Assembly: GCF_001074155.1 (NCBI RefSeq)
Contig: NZ_JUUZ01000032.1
Location: 1-64,000 of the forward strand
Direction of reading: 5' to 3'
Length of the DNA stretch: 64,000 bases
Origin: Streptococcus pseudopneumoniae
GTDB lineage: Bacteria; Bacillota; Bacilli; Lactobacillales; Streptococcaceae
Shown here: positions 1 through 10,192 of the stretch, in pieces
Layout of the letters: every line of letters starts with the position of its first letter
Position numbering within the stretch: position 1 is the stretch's first letter
Made by a program: the position numbers and the translations under genes
Notes under the pieces: generated by a model
What the model was told of the DNA's origin: nothing
Database searches by the model: none
What the model saw: only the letters and a program-made list of their open reading frames with translations

Positions 1-63
1 CGGGATTCGAACCCGTGTTACCGCCGTGAAAAGGCGGTGTCTTAACCCCTTGACCAACGGACC
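1..63 (-). tRNA. tRNA-Glu (UUC), 3' end cut by window edge
   Basis: Read on the minus strand, the sequence starts GGTCCGTTGGTCAAGG, has an anticodon stem-loop CCGCC-TTTTCAC-GGCGG with anticodon TTC, and ends with the T-arm GGGTTCGAATCCC. This is the bacterial tRNA-Glu arrangement. The last acceptor-stem bases and any CCA lie beyond position 1. A strong promoter sits directly upstream. Confidence 0.95.
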
Positions 64-84
64 GTGAGCTTTTCAACTCTTTCT

Positions 85-112
85 ATTATACCTACTTTTA
101 CAATCTTGTCAA
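85..112 (-). promoter_or_regulatory. Promoter of tRNA-Glu
   Basis: On the minus strand TTGACA (107-112) is followed after 16 bp by TATAAT (85-90), a consensus sigma-A promoter about 20 bp before the tRNA 5' end. An AT-rich inverted repeat (AACTA...TAGTT, 111-133) lies just upstream and may weakly terminate nusG transcripts. Confidence 0.85.
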
Positions 113-172
113 CTAGTTTTTTAAAAATTAGTTGACAGGATTCTAGATAGACAAGTAGATAAGTAACTGATA

Positions 173-709
173 TTACAATTCAGCAATTTGATTCAAGTTT
201 ACTTCTGCTACTGTATCATTACCAAACATTGAAATAATCATTTTCACTTTGTTATTATCAATTTCAGTAATTTTTCCTGTGTAATCAGCAAAGGCACCGT
301 CAATGATTCGAACTGTTTGACCAACTTCAACATTGATATCGAATTCTTGAACCGTTTGTCCCATTGATACCAAGATATCTCTGATTTCTTGTTCCAAAAG
401 CGGAGTTGGTTTAGATCTGTTTCCGTGTGAGCCAACAAATCCCGTAACGTTTGGTGTATTACGAACCACAAACCAAGCTTCATCGGTCATAACCATTTCT
501 ACAAGGACATATCCTGGGAAGCGATTTTCTTCAACTTCTTTTCTCTTCCCATTTTTTTCAACTTGCACAGTTTGAGTTGGAATTTCCACACGTAGGATAT
601 TATCCAACATATTATATGTTTGTGCACGTTGCAAGAGATTTTCTTTTACTTTATTTTCATAACCAGAATATGTTTGTAGGACAAACCATCCTTTATCAAA
701 ACTATCCAT
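173..709 (-). CDS. nusG: Transcription termination/antitermination factor NusG
   Basis: A 178-aa protein with the NusG two-domain layout. The N-terminal NGN domain starts at WFVLQTYSGYENKVKENL (residues 8-25) and contains RFPGYVLVEM. A C-terminal KOW domain (about residues 125-178) contains VRIIDGAFADYTGKI. NusG binds RNA polymerase and modulates pausing, Rho-dependent termination and transcription-translation coupling. Length is normal for Firmicutes. It is last in the rpmG-secE-nusG order typical of streptococci, about 50 bp after secE, so transcription probably comes from the rpmG promoter. Confidence 0.97.
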   Translation of the reverse strand: MDSFDKGWFVLQTYSGYENKVKENLLQRAQTYNMLDNILRVEIPTQTVQVEKNGKRKEVEENRFPGYVLVEMVMTDEAWFVVRNTPNVTGFVGSHGNRSKPTPLLEQEIRDILVSMGQTVQEFDINVEVGQTVRIIDGAFADYTGKITEIDNNKVKMIISMFGNDTVAEVNLNQIAEL

Positions 710-758
710 CTTTTTTCCTTTCTTAATGGTAAACTTCTTTCAGCCTATTTATACTATC

Positions 759-935
759 TTAAAAAATGTTAATGAATCGGATTAATCCGCTAACGATTAA
801 CTGGTCAAAAATATAAATGATGACAACAAAGAAGGCAGTGTATTCCATGATAGATTTGAAATCTACCCAACTTTGTTTTCGAGTTGGCCAAGTTGTATCT
901 TTAAGAAGTGTAAAGATATCCTTAATAAAACCCAT
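759..935 (-). CDS. secE: Preprotein translocase subunit SecE
   Basis: A 58-aa reading frame starting MGFIKDIFTLLKDTTWPTRK. The short N-terminal amphipathic helix carries the conserved TWPTRKQ motif of SecE. One transmembrane helix follows (EYTAFFVVIIYIFDQLIV). SecE is the essential clamp subunit of the SecYEG channel; Gram-positive forms are this single-helix short type. It sits between rpmG and nusG, as in other streptococci. The ATG follows a GGAGATAAGA ribosome-binding region. Confidence 0.93.
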   Translation of the reverse strand: MGFIKDIFTLLKDTTWPTRKQSWVDFKSIMEYTAFFVVIIYIFDQLIVSGLIRFINIF

Positions 936-944
936 TCTTATCTC

Positions 945-1097
945 CTATCTCGTTTCTCGATGTGTTGTGTATTTACCACAATGTTTACAAAATTTATTTA
1001 CTTCTAAGCGAGTCGGTTTTGGATTCCCACTAATTTTAATTGAGTAGTTTCTTGAACCACAAACCGCACAGGCTAAACTTGCTTTTTTAAGTGCCAT
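945..1097 (-). CDS. rpmG: 50S ribosomal protein L33
   Basis: A 50-aa protein starting [20 protein letters not shown], with two CxxC pairs (CAVC and CKHC) forming the zinc-ribbon of the C+ class of L33. It follows GGAGG with normal spacing and is the first gene of the rpmG-secE-nusG operon. Streptococci often carry more than one rpmG copy; this is the zinc-binding version next to secE. Confidence 0.93.
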   Translation of the reverse strand: MALKKASLACAVCGSRNYSIKISGNPKPTRLEVNKFCKHCGKYTTHRETR

Positions 1098-1115
1098 AGC
1101 GCCTCCATCTTATCT

Positions 1116-1144
1116 ATTATAACAAGAATCCCTGTCTTTGACAA
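1116..1144 (-). promoter_or_regulatory. Promoter of rpmG-secE-nusG
   Basis: On the minus strand TTGTCA (1139-1144), a 17-bp spacer, then TATAAT (1116-1121) preceded by TGT, giving an extended -10. It lies about 20 bp before the rpmG ribosome-binding site. Confidence 0.85.
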
Positions 1145-1180
1145 GTTAAATTGCACTCTGCATTTTCCTATTTTTAAAAT

Positions 1181-1206
1181 AAAAAAGCCTAGGAATAATC
1201 CTAGAC
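1181..1206 (-). terminator. Rho-independent terminator of gpmA
   Basis: Just after the gpmA stop, the minus strand reads CTAGGA-TTA-TTCCTAG followed by GGCTTTTTTATTTT, a short stem with a T run. Confidence 0.85.
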
Positions 1207-1217
1207 TCTATTTTACA

Positions 1218-1910
1218 TTATTTACCAAGGTAGTATTCAGAAACTACGTTCAATTTTTCATCAAATTCGAATACCAATGGTGGGAAGTTAGGAATTTCCA
1301 CATCCATGATTTCGTCGTCTGACAATTGTTTGATGTGTTTTACAAGGGCACGAATTGAGTTGCCGTGTGCACCTACGAATACGTTTTTACCATCTTTAAG
1401 AGCTGGAGCGATTTTGTCTTCCCAGAATGGAAGGGCACGTTCCAAAGTCACTTTCAAGTTTTCAGCATCTGGAATTACTGAGTCATCAAGTGAAGCGTAA
1501 CGACGGTCAGTATGAGCTGAGTGCTCATCATCACGATCCATTGCTGGAGGCAATACATCGTATGAACGACGCCAGATGTGAACTTGCTCATCACCAAATT
1601 GTTCAGCAGCTTCAGCTTTGTTTTTACCAGTCAAACCACCATAGTGACGTTCGTTCAAGCGCCATGATTTTTCAACTGGAACCCAAAGTTGGTCAGATGC
1701 TTCAAGTGCAAGGTTAGTTGTTTTGATTGCACGTTTCAATACTGAAGTGTAAGCTTGGTCAAATTCAATACCAGCTTCTTTGATCAATTTACCAGCATCG
1801 ATAGCTTGTTGAGTACCTTTTTCAGAAAGATCTACGTCAGCCCATCCTGTGAAAAGGTTAGCTTTGTTCCATTCAGACTCACCGTGGCGAGCGAAAACCA
1901 ATTTTACCAT
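1218..1910 (-). CDS. gpmA: 2,3-bisphosphoglycerate-dependent phosphoglycerate mutase
   Basis: A 230-aa cytoplasmic glycolytic enzyme interconverting 3- and 2-phosphoglycerate. It shows the histidine-phosphatase signature [12 protein letters not shown] at residues 4-15 (catalytic His10), the ERHYGGLTG segment and the second catalytic His in [14 protein letters not shown]. Length matches the dPGM family. GGAG lies 10 nt before the ATG. It stands alone, with its own terminator. Confidence 0.96.
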   Translation of the reverse strand: MVKLVFARHGESEWNKANLFTGWADVDLSEKGTQQAIDAGKLIKEAGIEFDQAYTSVLKRAIKTTNLALEASDQLWVPVEKSWRLNERHYGGLTGKNKAEAAEQFGDEQVHIWRRSYDVLPPAMDRDDEHSAHTDRRYASLDDSVIPDAENLKVTLERALPFWEDKIAPALKDGKNVFVGAHGNSIRALVKHIKQLSDDEIMDVEIPNFPPLVFEFDEKLNVVSEYYLGK

Positions 1911-2007
1911 TAGTTGGATTCTCCTTTTATTTTTCGAGGTTGCCCTCGTTTATCTATTCTATTTTACACAATTTTTCACAAAAAAGCTAGTTAAAATCAA
2001 CGAAAAA

Positions 2008-2030
2008 GAGAAGAGCTCATGGACTCTTCC
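2008..2030 (-). terminator. Terminator after the small membrane protein gene
   Basis: On the minus strand GAAGAG-TCCATGAG-CTCTTC is followed by TCTTTTTC, immediately downstream of the stop at 2043. Confidence 0.75.
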
Positions 2031-2042
2031 CTAAAAAATAAT

Positions 2043-2411
2043 TTATTCTTCAATTCTAAATTGTTTCAAGCTTGCTAGGTACAAAGCTCCACCAATGACA
2101 AGGACGATTCCACCAATCCACCCAAGGAAAGGAATCAAGGCAACTACAGATCCGACGATAAATAGAATCGATGGTGCTAGTGAAATACGATTGTCATCCT
2201 TATAGTAGACAAGTGAGAGGATTCCAAGAATGAGGGTTGCAATTTTCACTAAAGAGAAAACAATGAAAATAATGCCCAAAATTAGCCCTGCAGCATCTTC
2301 GTCTTCAGAAATGGCTGCAAGAAATACCATAAAAATTGGTAAGAAAGCTAAAATAGCTCCTGCAATAATACCAATAAAGCCATCTACTTGTGCTAGTGTT
2401 TTTGTCTTCAT
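2043..2411 (-). CDS. Small four-helix membrane protein (DUF4064-like)
   Basis: A 122-aa protein with about four hydrophobic segments (residues 10-32, 42-68, 78-95, 97-112) separated by a short acidic loop (SEDEDAAG) and a charged turn (YYKDDN). It resembles the DUF4064 family of small Gram-positive membrane proteins; no catalytic motif is visible and the function is unknown. It is a single-gene unit between gpmA and ileS with its own extended -10 promoter and terminator. Confidence 0.7.
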   Translation of the reverse strand: MKTKTLAQVDGFIGIIAGAILAFLPIFMVFLAAISEDEDAAGLILGIIFIVFSLVKIATLILGILSLVYYKDDNRISLAPSILFIVGSVVALIPFLGWIGGIVLVIGGALYLASLKQFRIEE

Positions 2412-2440
2412 AAATATCTCCTTTTATTTTAATAAGGTAT

Positions 2441-2449
2441 ATTATACCA
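2441..2449 (-). promoter_or_regulatory. Extended -10 promoter of the small membrane protein gene
   Basis: The minus strand reads TGGTATAAT, the streptococcal extended -10 form, 30 bp before the ATG at 2411, with AAAAGGAG as ribosome-binding site. Confidence 0.7.
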
Positions 2450-2474
2450 TATTTTTATTAAAGTTTTTATTTTT

Positions 2475-2505
2475 TAAAAAAATACAGGAATTTCTCCTGT
2501 ATTTT
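2475..2505 (-). terminator. Rho-independent terminator of ileS
   Basis: The minus strand reads ACAGGAG-AAA-TTCCTGT followed by ATTTTTTT, just after the ileS stop. The flanking A and T runs would let it work in both directions. Confidence 0.9.
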
Positions 2506-2511
2506 GTTAGA

Positions 2512-5304
2512 TTATTTAGCTTCAAATCCTTCTGTTACTGCATCCGCAAAGTTTTCTTCGACGATGCTTGCACAGTGATTACAGATGGTTGCATGGTAGC
2601 TACGTTCTGCTGTACTTGGATCGATACGACGGCAACGATCACAAACTTCACCAGCCGCACGCTCAACTGTGAAGGCTACATCTTCAAAGTCAACTGCACC
2701 TTCTGGAGCTGTACCTTCAGCGATTGACAATTTAGAGACGATCAAGAGTTGGGCTACATTGCTATCAACAGCTCCAAGAAGAGTTTTCACCACTTCATTT
2801 GGATAAACTGTCAAGTGAGCTTCAAGTGATTTACCAATCACTTTTTCATTACGAGCTTCTTCCAAGGCTTTTTGAGCTTGTCCACGGAAGTCCATGAAGG
2901 CTGACCATGTATCCAAGATTTCCTCTTGATTAGCAAATGTTTGAGCTTCAGGTAATTCTGACAATTGAACAAAGTCTTCTGTTTCAAACTCGAGATATGA
3001 CCAGATTTCCTCTGCTGTGTGAGGAAGGATTGGTGTCAAAAGTTTGGTAATTTTCACAAGGATATCATAGAAGACTGTTTGCATTTGACGGCGTTCAAGT
3101 GACTTAGCCCCTTCAATGTAAACAACATCTTTGGCAAAGTCAAGATAGAAAGCAGACAAATCAACGTTGATAAAGTTCACTAGTGCTTTATAGATTGTCA
3201 AGAATTCGAAGTTTGCATAAGCGTCACGAATAGTCTTAACAAGTTGGTTAAAGCGGATCGTCATGTACTTATCAACAGAACGAAGTTCTTCGTAAGCGAC
3301 TGCATCCTCAGCTGGGTTAAAGTCAGATGTGTTAGCAATCAAGAAACGAAGGGTGTTACGGATCTTACGGTAAGTTTCAGAAACTTGACTCAAGATATCC
3401 ATAGAGATACGTACGTCGTTGCTTGAATCAACACTTGTTACCCAGAGACGCAAGATTTCCGCACCAAATTGTTTTTCAACATCACTTGGAGCAATGGTAT
3501 TTCCAAGAGATTTCGACATCTTCTCACCTTTACCATCTAATGTGAAACCTTGAGACAAGATTTGTTTGTATGGTGCAACGCCATGGTTAGCTACAGAGGT
3601 GATGAGTGATGAGTTGAACCAACCTCGGTATTGGTCTGAACCTTCAAGATAAAGATCTGCTGGATATTTGAGTTCTGGACGGTTAACCACGACACCGTTC
3701 CATGATGAACCTGAGTCAAACCAAACGTCCATGATGTCTGTTTCTTTCTTGAACTCGCCATTTGGTGAACCTGGATGGGTAAATCCTTCTGGCAAGAGGT
3801 CTTTAGCATCACGTTCCCACCAGATGATCGAACCATGTTCTTCAAAGAGTTGCGCTACATGCTCGATGGTTTCAGCTGTCATGATTGGGGTTCCGTCTTC
3901 TGCGTAGAAAATTGGAAGAGGAACTCCCCAAGCACGTTGACGAGAGATAACCCAGTCACCACGGTCACGAATCATGTTGTAAAGACGGACTTTACCCCAT
4001 TCTGAGTGGAACTTGACTTTTTCAATTTCGTCCAAGATTTCTTGGCGGAATTTTGATACAGAAGCAAACCATTGTGGCACGGCACGCCAGATGATTGGTT
4101 TTTTCGTACGCCAGTCAAATGGGTAGGAGTGAGAGATTTCTTCTTGAGCAAGAAGTAAATCACCAAGTTTTTCAATAACCGTTGGCACAACCTTGTCATA
4201 GAATTGACCTTCGAACTCTGCACCTGCATTGGCCATCATGATCCCGCGTTCGTTAACTGTCACAGCAACTTCAAGACCATTAGCCACACCAACATTGTAG
4301 TCGTCCTCACCAAAACCAGGGGCTGTATGGACGATACCAGTACCAGAATCTGTTGTAACGTGGTCACCAAGGATAACGAGTTCATCTACTGCTGTATCCC
4401 ATGGGTGCTCTGTCACAATTTGGTTCAATTCTGAACCACGATAAGTTGCCAAAACTTGAACATCCGACCAACCGAATTTCTCAGACAAACTGTTCAACAA
4501 TTCTGAAGCAACCACAAACTTACGAGCTTCACCAGCAGGTTGAACCAAAACGTAATCAATATCCGCACCAACAGTCAAACCACGAGAAGCCGTGATTGTG
4601 AATGGAGTTGTTGTCCAAACGACGATGTAAGTATCTGTATCAAGGACACCTTTACCATCTTTTACCTTGTTGGCATAGTAAAGGGACGTAGAAACCAAGT
4701 CATGGTATTCGATTTCCGCTTCAGCAAGAGCTGACTCAGATGACCAAGACCAGTAAACAGGCTTCGCTCCACGGTAGATATAGCCTTTATTAGCCATTTC
4801 ACCGAAGACACGGATTTGCGCTGCTTCATAGTCAGGAGTTAGTGTTACATATGGATTTTCCCAGTCACCAGAAACACCCAAACGTTTAAAGTCTTCGCGT
4901 TGTTTATCTACTTGAGACAGAGCGTATTCACGGCAAAGTTTCAAGTATTCAACAAGGTCCATCTCTTTGCGTTTAACCCCTTGTTTTGCCAAAACTTGCT
5001 CAATTGGCAGACCATGAGTATCCCAACCTGGGATGTAAGGTGCATAAAAGCCTGACATAGACTTAGAACGAACAATGATATCTTTCGAAATCTTGTTCAT
5101 AGCATGTCCTACGTGGATGTTCCCGTTGGCATACGGAGGACCATCATGAAGCGTGAAATGCGGTTTTCCTTCATTTAACTCTTGACGACGTTGATAGAGT
5201 TTCGCTTCCTCCCATTCCTTTTGCCAAACTGGCTCTTTGGTCGGAAGACCGGCACGCATTGGAAATTCTGTTTTCCCAAGATTTAAAGTTTCTTTTAGTT
5301 TCAT
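2512..5304 (-). CDS. ileS: Isoleucyl-tRNA synthetase
   Basis: A 930-aa class I aminoacyl-tRNA synthetase that charges tRNA-Ile. The HIGH motif is in [16 protein letters not shown] and the KMSKS motif in [10 protein letters not shown]. The CP1 editing domain lies between them ([28 protein letters not shown]). The C-terminus has the zinc-binding CxxC pairs CDRC and CNHC. I take the ATG at 5304 ([17 protein letters not shown]), preceded by AAAGGAG, rather than an in-frame extension 24 codons upstream, because that extension would run into the T-box terminator stem. Length then matches pneumococcal IleS. Confidence 0.97.
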   Translation of the reverse strand: MKLKETLNLGKTEFPMRAGLPTKEPVWQKEWEEAKLYQRRQELNEGKPHFTLHDGPPYANGNIHVGHAMNKISKDIIVRSKSMSGFYAPYIPGWDTHGLPIEQVLAKQGVKRKEMDLVEYLKLCREYALSQVDKQREDFKRLGVSGDWENPYVTLTPDYEAAQIRVFGEMANKGYIYRGAKPVYWSWSSESALAEAEIEYHDLVSTSLYYANKVKDGKGVLDTDTYIVVWTTTPFTITASRGLTVGADIDYVLVQPAGEARKFVVASELLNSLSEKFGWSDVQVLATYRGSELNQIVTEHPWDTAVDELVILGDHVTTDSGTGIVHTAPGFGEDDYNVGVANGLEVAVTVNERGIMMANAGAEFEGQFYDKVVPTVIEKLGDLLLAQEEISHSYPFDWRTKKPIIWRAVPQWFASVSKFRQEILDEIEKVKFHSEWGKVRLYNMIRDRGDWVISRQRAWGVPLPIFYAEDGTPIMTAETIEHVAQLFEEHGSIIWWERDAKDLLPEGFTHPGSPNGEFKKETDIMDVWFDSGSSWNGVVVNRPELKYPADLYLEGSDQYRGWFNSSLITSVANHGVAPYKQILSQGFTLDGKGEKMSKSLGNTIAPSDVEKQFGAEILRLWVTSVDSSNDVRISMDILSQVSETYRKIRNTLRFLIANTSDFNPAEDAVAYEELRSVDKYMTIRFNQLVKTIRDAYANFEFLTIYKALVNFINVDLSAFYLDFAKDVVYIEGAKSLERRQMQTVFYDILVKITKLLTPILPHTAEEIWSYLEFETEDFVQLSELPEAQTFANQEEILDTWSAFMDFRGQAQKALEEARNEKVIGKSLEAHLTVYPNEVVKTLLGAVDSNVAQLLIVSKLSIAEGTAPEGAVDFEDVAFTVERAAGEVCDRCRRIDPSTAERSYHATICNHCASIVEENFADAVTEGFEAK

Positions 5305-5319
5305 GTTTACTCCTTTAAT

Positions 5320-5550
5320 GTAAATTGACAATATAAAAACCACGACTCGCAAAAAGGACGAAAATCGTGGTACCACCTTTGTTCGGAAAAAGACCTAGTC
5401 TCTTTCCCTCTTTTCCCGTAACGTGGGCAACGTCAAATCTTACTATTTTCAGATTTGATACTAAGAGAGGATAAATTTACCAACAGGGATTGTAGGACTT
5501 CCACCATCTCCTACTCGCTAGAAATTTGATTGATAAATTCTTGTTCTCTA
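5320..5550 (-). promoter_or_regulatory. T-box riboswitch leader of ileS (Ile specifier)
   Basis: The leader has the T-box core AAAGGTGGTACCACG (5366-5380, minus strand) that pairs with the uncharged tRNA acceptor end. It is followed by a terminator stem CCACGA...TCGTGG with a T run (about 5330-5370). Upstream, the stem I region includes GAGTAGGAGATGGTGG, and ATC in AGTATCAAATC is the likely specifier codon for Ile. The expected mechanism is that uncharged tRNA-Ile stabilises the antiterminator and switches on ileS. The 5' limit is approximate. Confidence 0.9.
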
Positions 5551-5559
5551 ATGAGATTC

Positions 5560-6366
5560 TTATAAAATTAGAACTGATTCTTGTTGAGTGTCAGCATCAT
5601 CTTGAGGTCCTTCCTCATGTGCTGGCTCTACAGGAGTTTTAGCAGCTGGCTGAACTTCAACTTCAGTTGACTCTTCAGCAGCTTGTTCAGCCTCTAACAA
5701 TTCTTTGTTAGCTGCTTCAATACGCGCTTGAAGTTCTGCAACTTCTTCTGGAGAAAATTGACGAGTCATGTCAATTGGTTCTTCATCATGATATGAAGAT
5801 ACATCTTCACCTAGAACCTCTTGGACGACTTCCTTGAATGCTTCGTCGCTAGTTTGAAGATAAGTTGCAGTCGGACGCAAAATTTCTTCCCAATCTGATG
5901 AATCAACAATAGCCAACTGACTTTCGATTGTTGATTTCAAACGTTGGTGGAAGACGCGACTCTTGTTCTTCAACTCTTCAGTTTCCACAGCAACTTTTTT
6001 AGCATTATCTGTAGCTTGTCGCAAAATTTCATTGGCTTTATATTTAGCTTCATCAAGTAAACGTTGAGCATCTTGCTCAGCCTGCTTAATGATGTTATTA
6101 GAGCGGTCATTCGCAGCTTGTTTTACACGTTCAGCTGTATCTTGAGCAATCAAAACTGACTGACTCAATGAATCTTTGATTTCGTCAAAATAAGATAGAC
6201 GCTCTTCTAAATTTTTAATGTGCTGTTCTTTTTCATGATTACTACGAACCAAATCTTCATAGTCACGAACAACAATATCTAAAAATTCATCAACTTCTTC
6301 ACGGTTAAAACCTCTAAACTGAACACCAAAGGTTTTATCCTTAATTTCTAACGATGTAATTGGCAT
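5560..6366 (-). CDS. divIVA: Cell-division initiation protein DivIVA
   Basis: A 268-aa coiled-coil protein. The N-terminal membrane-binding DivIVA domain reads MPITSLEIKDKTFGVQFRGF with the family RGF-x-x-EEVDEFLD motif. Long heptad-rich helices follow (residues 35-165), then an acidic low-complexity C-terminal tail (E/A/P-rich from about residue 215). Start chosen at 6366 because AGTGAGG precedes it; the in-frame ATG four codons upstream lacks a site. In streptococci DivIVA marks the septum and poles and organises growth with SepF and FtsZ, which are encoded upstream in the same direction. Confidence 0.95.
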   Translation of the reverse strand: MPITSLEIKDKTFGVQFRGFNREEVDEFLDIVVRDYEDLVRSNHEKEQHIKNLEERLSYFDEIKDSLSQSVLIAQDTAERVKQAANDRSNNIIKQAEQDAQRLLDEAKYKANEILRQATDNAKKVAVETEELKNKSRVFHQRLKSTIESQLAIVDSSDWEEILRPTATYLQTSDEAFKEVVQEVLGEDVSSYHDEEPIDMTRQFSPEEVAELQARIEAANKELLEAEQAAEESTEVEVQPAAKTPVEPAHEEGPQDDADTQQESVLIL

Positions 6367-6382
6367 ATTTTTCCTCACTTAT

Positions 6383-6637
6383 TTAATAAAAAATAGAATC
6401 ATGAATTGCTTCTGGTTCTTGCTCGTTTGTTACTGTTCTTTTAGGAATATCAGTCGTATAGTCGGAAAGACGTTCTTCTAGTTTTTTGATGTAGAGTTCA
6501 GTTTCCTCTTTGTTTCGGATTAATTCCTCTAATTCAAAATAAATCTTATCTAGAAATAGGTCAACTTCTTCCTGATCGTAGCCTCTGAATTTTCTTGAGA
6601 ATTCTTTATCAGTAATTTCTTGTGGTGTAATCGACAT
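6383..6637 (-). CDS. Short DivIVA-domain protein, tandem paralogue of DivIVA
   Basis: An 84-aa protein starting MSITPQEITDKEFSRKFRGY followed by DQEEVDLFLD, clearly the DivIVA/GpsB N-terminal membrane-binding domain, plus one short coiled coil ending ELYIKKLEERLSDY. It ends after a brief polar tail instead of the long coiled coil. The start at 6637 is preceded by AAGTGAGA, nearly the same as the site before divIVA. It lies between ylmH (stop 6646) and divIVA (start 6366). It is not the usual streptococcal GpsB. It may be a diverged, truncated duplicate that forms mixed oligomers with DivIVA; that role is inference. Confidence 0.85.
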   Translation of the reverse strand: MSITPQEITDKEFSRKFRGYDQEEVDLFLDKIYFELEELIRNKEETELYIKKLEERLSDYTTDIPKRTVTNEQEPEAIHDSIFY

Positions 6638-6645
6638 GTTTATTC

Positions 6646-7431
6646 TCACTTGCTTAATAGTAGCTGGACTGTTAATTTTTTCTTATCCTTTTTGGTTTGA
6701 CCGTTTTCTTTAAGTAAGATAATTCGACCAAAGCGTCTGACGCTGATTAAATCACCAATTTTTACCGGATAGTCCGATTTTTCAACTATATGATAGTTGA
6801 CTTGAACCAACTTTTTTTCAACCATGGCCGAAGTTTGGGAACGAGATAATTTCAATATGCTAGATAAGAAGGTATCCAGACGAAGACTTGAAACCAAGAC
6901 TTCTTTTTCTTGATAGTCATCTTTGGATTCTATCATATCTGAAAAAGGACGTTCTACTAAACTTACAGGCAACTTGGAAATCTTTTGAATTCCATCTTGG
7001 AAAAGAGTGGTAAATCTTCGATCGACAATAATTTGGGCTTTATCTTCTGTCACCAGAATGTCTCCGAATAACTTACGGTCAATACCTAATCGATTGAGAA
7101 CTGTACCCAATATCTTTGAATGGGTCAGTTGCTGAAACTTGCTGGGATACACGATCTCAAGCAAGGTCATTTCAAAATCTTCCAAACTTGGCGTGAAGTA
7201 ATCGGGCGCTAAAATAACCCTAGCGTATTCCGAAGAGATATAACTCGTACTAGAGAAGACTTTTATCCCTCTATTATTTCCTAAAGTTTCCAAGATAAAT
7301 ACTTGGTGAGGATTTATAAAAGGAGATAAAATCGGTGCATAGTGCTCCTCGACTTGATTCAACCATTCCAAGCCCTTATCGATGAATGGAATATCCTCCG
7401 TTGCGAAATGTTGGTAAAGTTCCTTGCTCAT
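6646..7431 (-). CDS. ylmH: S4-domain RNA-binding protein YlmH
   Basis: A 261-aa protein of the YlmH family. The N-terminal half is a YlmH-specific fold, and a C-terminal S4 RNA-binding domain spans about residues 180-245 (LRLDTFLSSILKLSRSQTSAMVEKK). Bacillus YlmH acts in ribosome-associated quality control and is genetically linked to division. It overlaps ylmG by 4 nt, indicating translational coupling in the ftsAZ-ylm operon. Confidence 0.93.
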   Translation of the reverse strand: MSKELYQHFATEDIPFIDKGLEWLNQVEEHYAPILSPFINPHQVFILETLGNNRGIKVFSSTSYISSEYARVILAPDYFTPSLEDFEMTLLEIVYPSKFQQLTHSKILGTVLNRLGIDRKLFGDILVTEDKAQIIVDRRFTTLFQDGIQKISKLPVSLVERPFSDMIESKDDYQEKEVLVSSLRLDTFLSSILKLSRSQTSAMVEKKLVQVNYHIVEKSDYPVKIGDLISVRRFGRIILLKENGQTKKDKKKLTVQLLLSK

Positions 7432-7688
7432 AATATGACTAGCAAATTGATAAGATAGCGACTAATCATGCGCAAGAGAATTAGAGCTATCCAAACAGAG
7501 AAATCCAAACCTGCGATTTGAAGAGGTAGACGTTTTAGAGGTTCAAGAATTGGTTTACACAAAGTCTCTAAAAACTTCCCCAACTGGGTGTTATAGGCAT
7601 TTGGAAACCATGATAATAGAGCAAAAGCTACAAGTATCAGTGAATAGATATCTGTAGCATTTTGGATAAAACGAATTATTAGAAACAT
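7428..7688 (-). CDS. ylmG: YggT-family membrane protein YlmG
   Basis: An 86-aa protein with two hydrophobic segments (residues 10-28 and 62-85) and the YggT-type linker LCKPILEPLKRLPLQIAGLDFS. Members sit in the membrane near the division machinery; loss has mild effects in pneumococcus. It abuts sepF by one shared base and overlaps ylmH, so it is part of the division operon. Confidence 0.92.
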   Translation of the reverse strand: MFLIIRFIQNATDIYSLILVAFALLSWFPNAYNTQLGKFLETLCKPILEPLKRLPLQIAGLDFSVWIALILLRMISRYLINLLVIL

Positions 7689-8236
7689 TAACGTACTCTA
7701 TTTCTCTTCATGTCGAAGTCATACTCTTCGCTTTGAGTTTCTTCTGGCAAACGAATATCTTCAATGTTTACCACAACACCAACAGGTGTCAAAAGATACA
7801 TTGTGTTCGCTACTTTTCTTAACTCACCAGCAAGGACATGACGTGCTCCATCCAAGTAATCCAAACAACGACGAGCTTGAACTTCTGTCATATATTGGAA
7901 GTCAATCAAGATACTTTCATTTCCAGCCAACAAATCAACAATATCTGTTGCATCTTCGTAACGGCGTGGGTAACGAACATCGATGGTTACTTTTTCAGTA
8001 GAGTGATGACTTTCAATTGCTAGTTGTTGCTGACGGGCATGAAGTTTTGTAATATTTTTCTCTTTTGCTCCGACTGAAGAAGAATCTTGAGCAGCAGCTT
8101 GCTGTGGCAATTCTCTTTTTTGAGGAACCGAAGCTAGTGAACGTTCAGGTTGTGCAGCTACAACTTCTGAAGCAACTTCATCTCCATCTTCTGTAAAGTA
8201 ATCTATAAATTTATCAAATTTATCTTTTAATGACAT
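7688..8236 (-). CDS. sepF: Cell-division protein SepF
   Basis: A 182-aa protein. Its N-terminal amphipathic membrane-anchor helix is [14 protein letters not shown]; a low-complexity A/Q-rich linker (residues 22-75) follows, then the globular SepF domain (about residues 80-165, containing [19 protein letters not shown] and [20 protein letters not shown]). SepF polymerises and tethers FtsZ filaments to the membrane together with FtsA. Position between ylmE and ylmG is the standard order. Confidence 0.95.
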   Translation of the reverse strand: MSLKDKFDKFIDYFTEDGDEVASEVVAAQPERSLASVPQKRELPQQAAAQDSSSVGAKEKNITKLHARQQQLAIESHHSTEKVTIDVRYPRRYEDATDIVDLLAGNESILIDFQYMTEVQARRCLDYLDGARHVLAGELRKVANTMYLLTPVGVVVNIEDIRLPEETQSEEYDFDMKRNRVR

Positions 8237-8245
8237 GATTATTTC

Positions 8246-8917
8246 CTATTTAAAAAATGCTGTACCAATTCGAACAAAAGTTGAGCCACACTGAATCGCT
8301 TCTTTATAGTCACGGCTCATTCCCATACTTAGTTCTGTCATTGGCATATTGGGGAATTGTTGTTCACGAATGTATTGTTGCAACTCTTGCGTTTCTTTAA
8401 AGATTTTTTGCAACTCTTCTGTTTGGGCCTCAAAGGGAGCCATGGTCATGAGACCAACATACTCGATTTGATCCAAGCTAGACAAGTCGGGCAAGACTGT
8501 CAATAGTTCTTCTTTTGAAAAACCATGCTTGCTTTCCTCTCCAGAAATATTGACCTGCAAAAAACATTTAACTGTTCGATCGGCACGTTTTTGAATCTCT
8601 TGGGCTAATTTCAAAGAATCTAAAGCGTGAAAATAATCAACAAAAGGAATAACATCCTTGACTTTTCTTCTTTGTAAGCTACCAATCAAGTGCCAAGTAA
8701 CATCTTTATCACTTAAAGCATGATACTTTTCAAGAAATTTGTCAACACGGTTTTCACCGATGTGTTTGACTCCTTGGTCAATCAAATTTGCTGCAGTTGC
8801 AATATCAACATATTTTGTTACGGCAATTACAGAAACCGAACCGTCTTCACGGCCGGTTTCTTGAATTGCTTTTGTAACCTGTTGAAATACCTGATTTGTA
8901 TTTTCTTTTAAATCCAT
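8246..8917 (-). CDS. ylmE: YggS-family PLP-homeostasis protein YlmE
   Basis: A 223-aa PLP-binding TIM-barrel protein of the YggS/PROSC family. The PLP lysine lies in VSVIAVTKYVD (about residue 36); other family motifs are GENRVDKFLEK, WHLIGSLQRRK and MGMSRDYKEAI. Members maintain pyridoxal-phosphate balance and have no strong enzyme activity. It follows ftsZ after 5 bp. Confidence 0.94.
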   Translation of the reverse strand: MDLKENTNQVFQQVTKAIQETGREDGSVSVIAVTKYVDIATAANLIDQGVKHIGENRVDKFLEKYHALSDKDVTWHLIGSLQRRKVKDVIPFVDYFHALDSLKLAQEIQKRADRTVKCFLQVNISGEESKHGFSKEELLTVLPDLSSLDQIEYVGLMTMAPFEAQTEELQKIFKETQELQQYIREQQFPNMPMTELSMGMSRDYKEAIQCGSTFVRIGTAFFK

Positions 8918-8922
8918 CTCTA

Positions 8923-10179
<1,257 letters not shown>

Positions 10180-10192
10180 TTATTCCTCTATC

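Noticed and set aside
2230..2727. A 165-codon plus-strand frame spanning the ileS terminator
   Set aside because: It crosses a terminator and a promoter of minus-strand genes and shows no family likeness.
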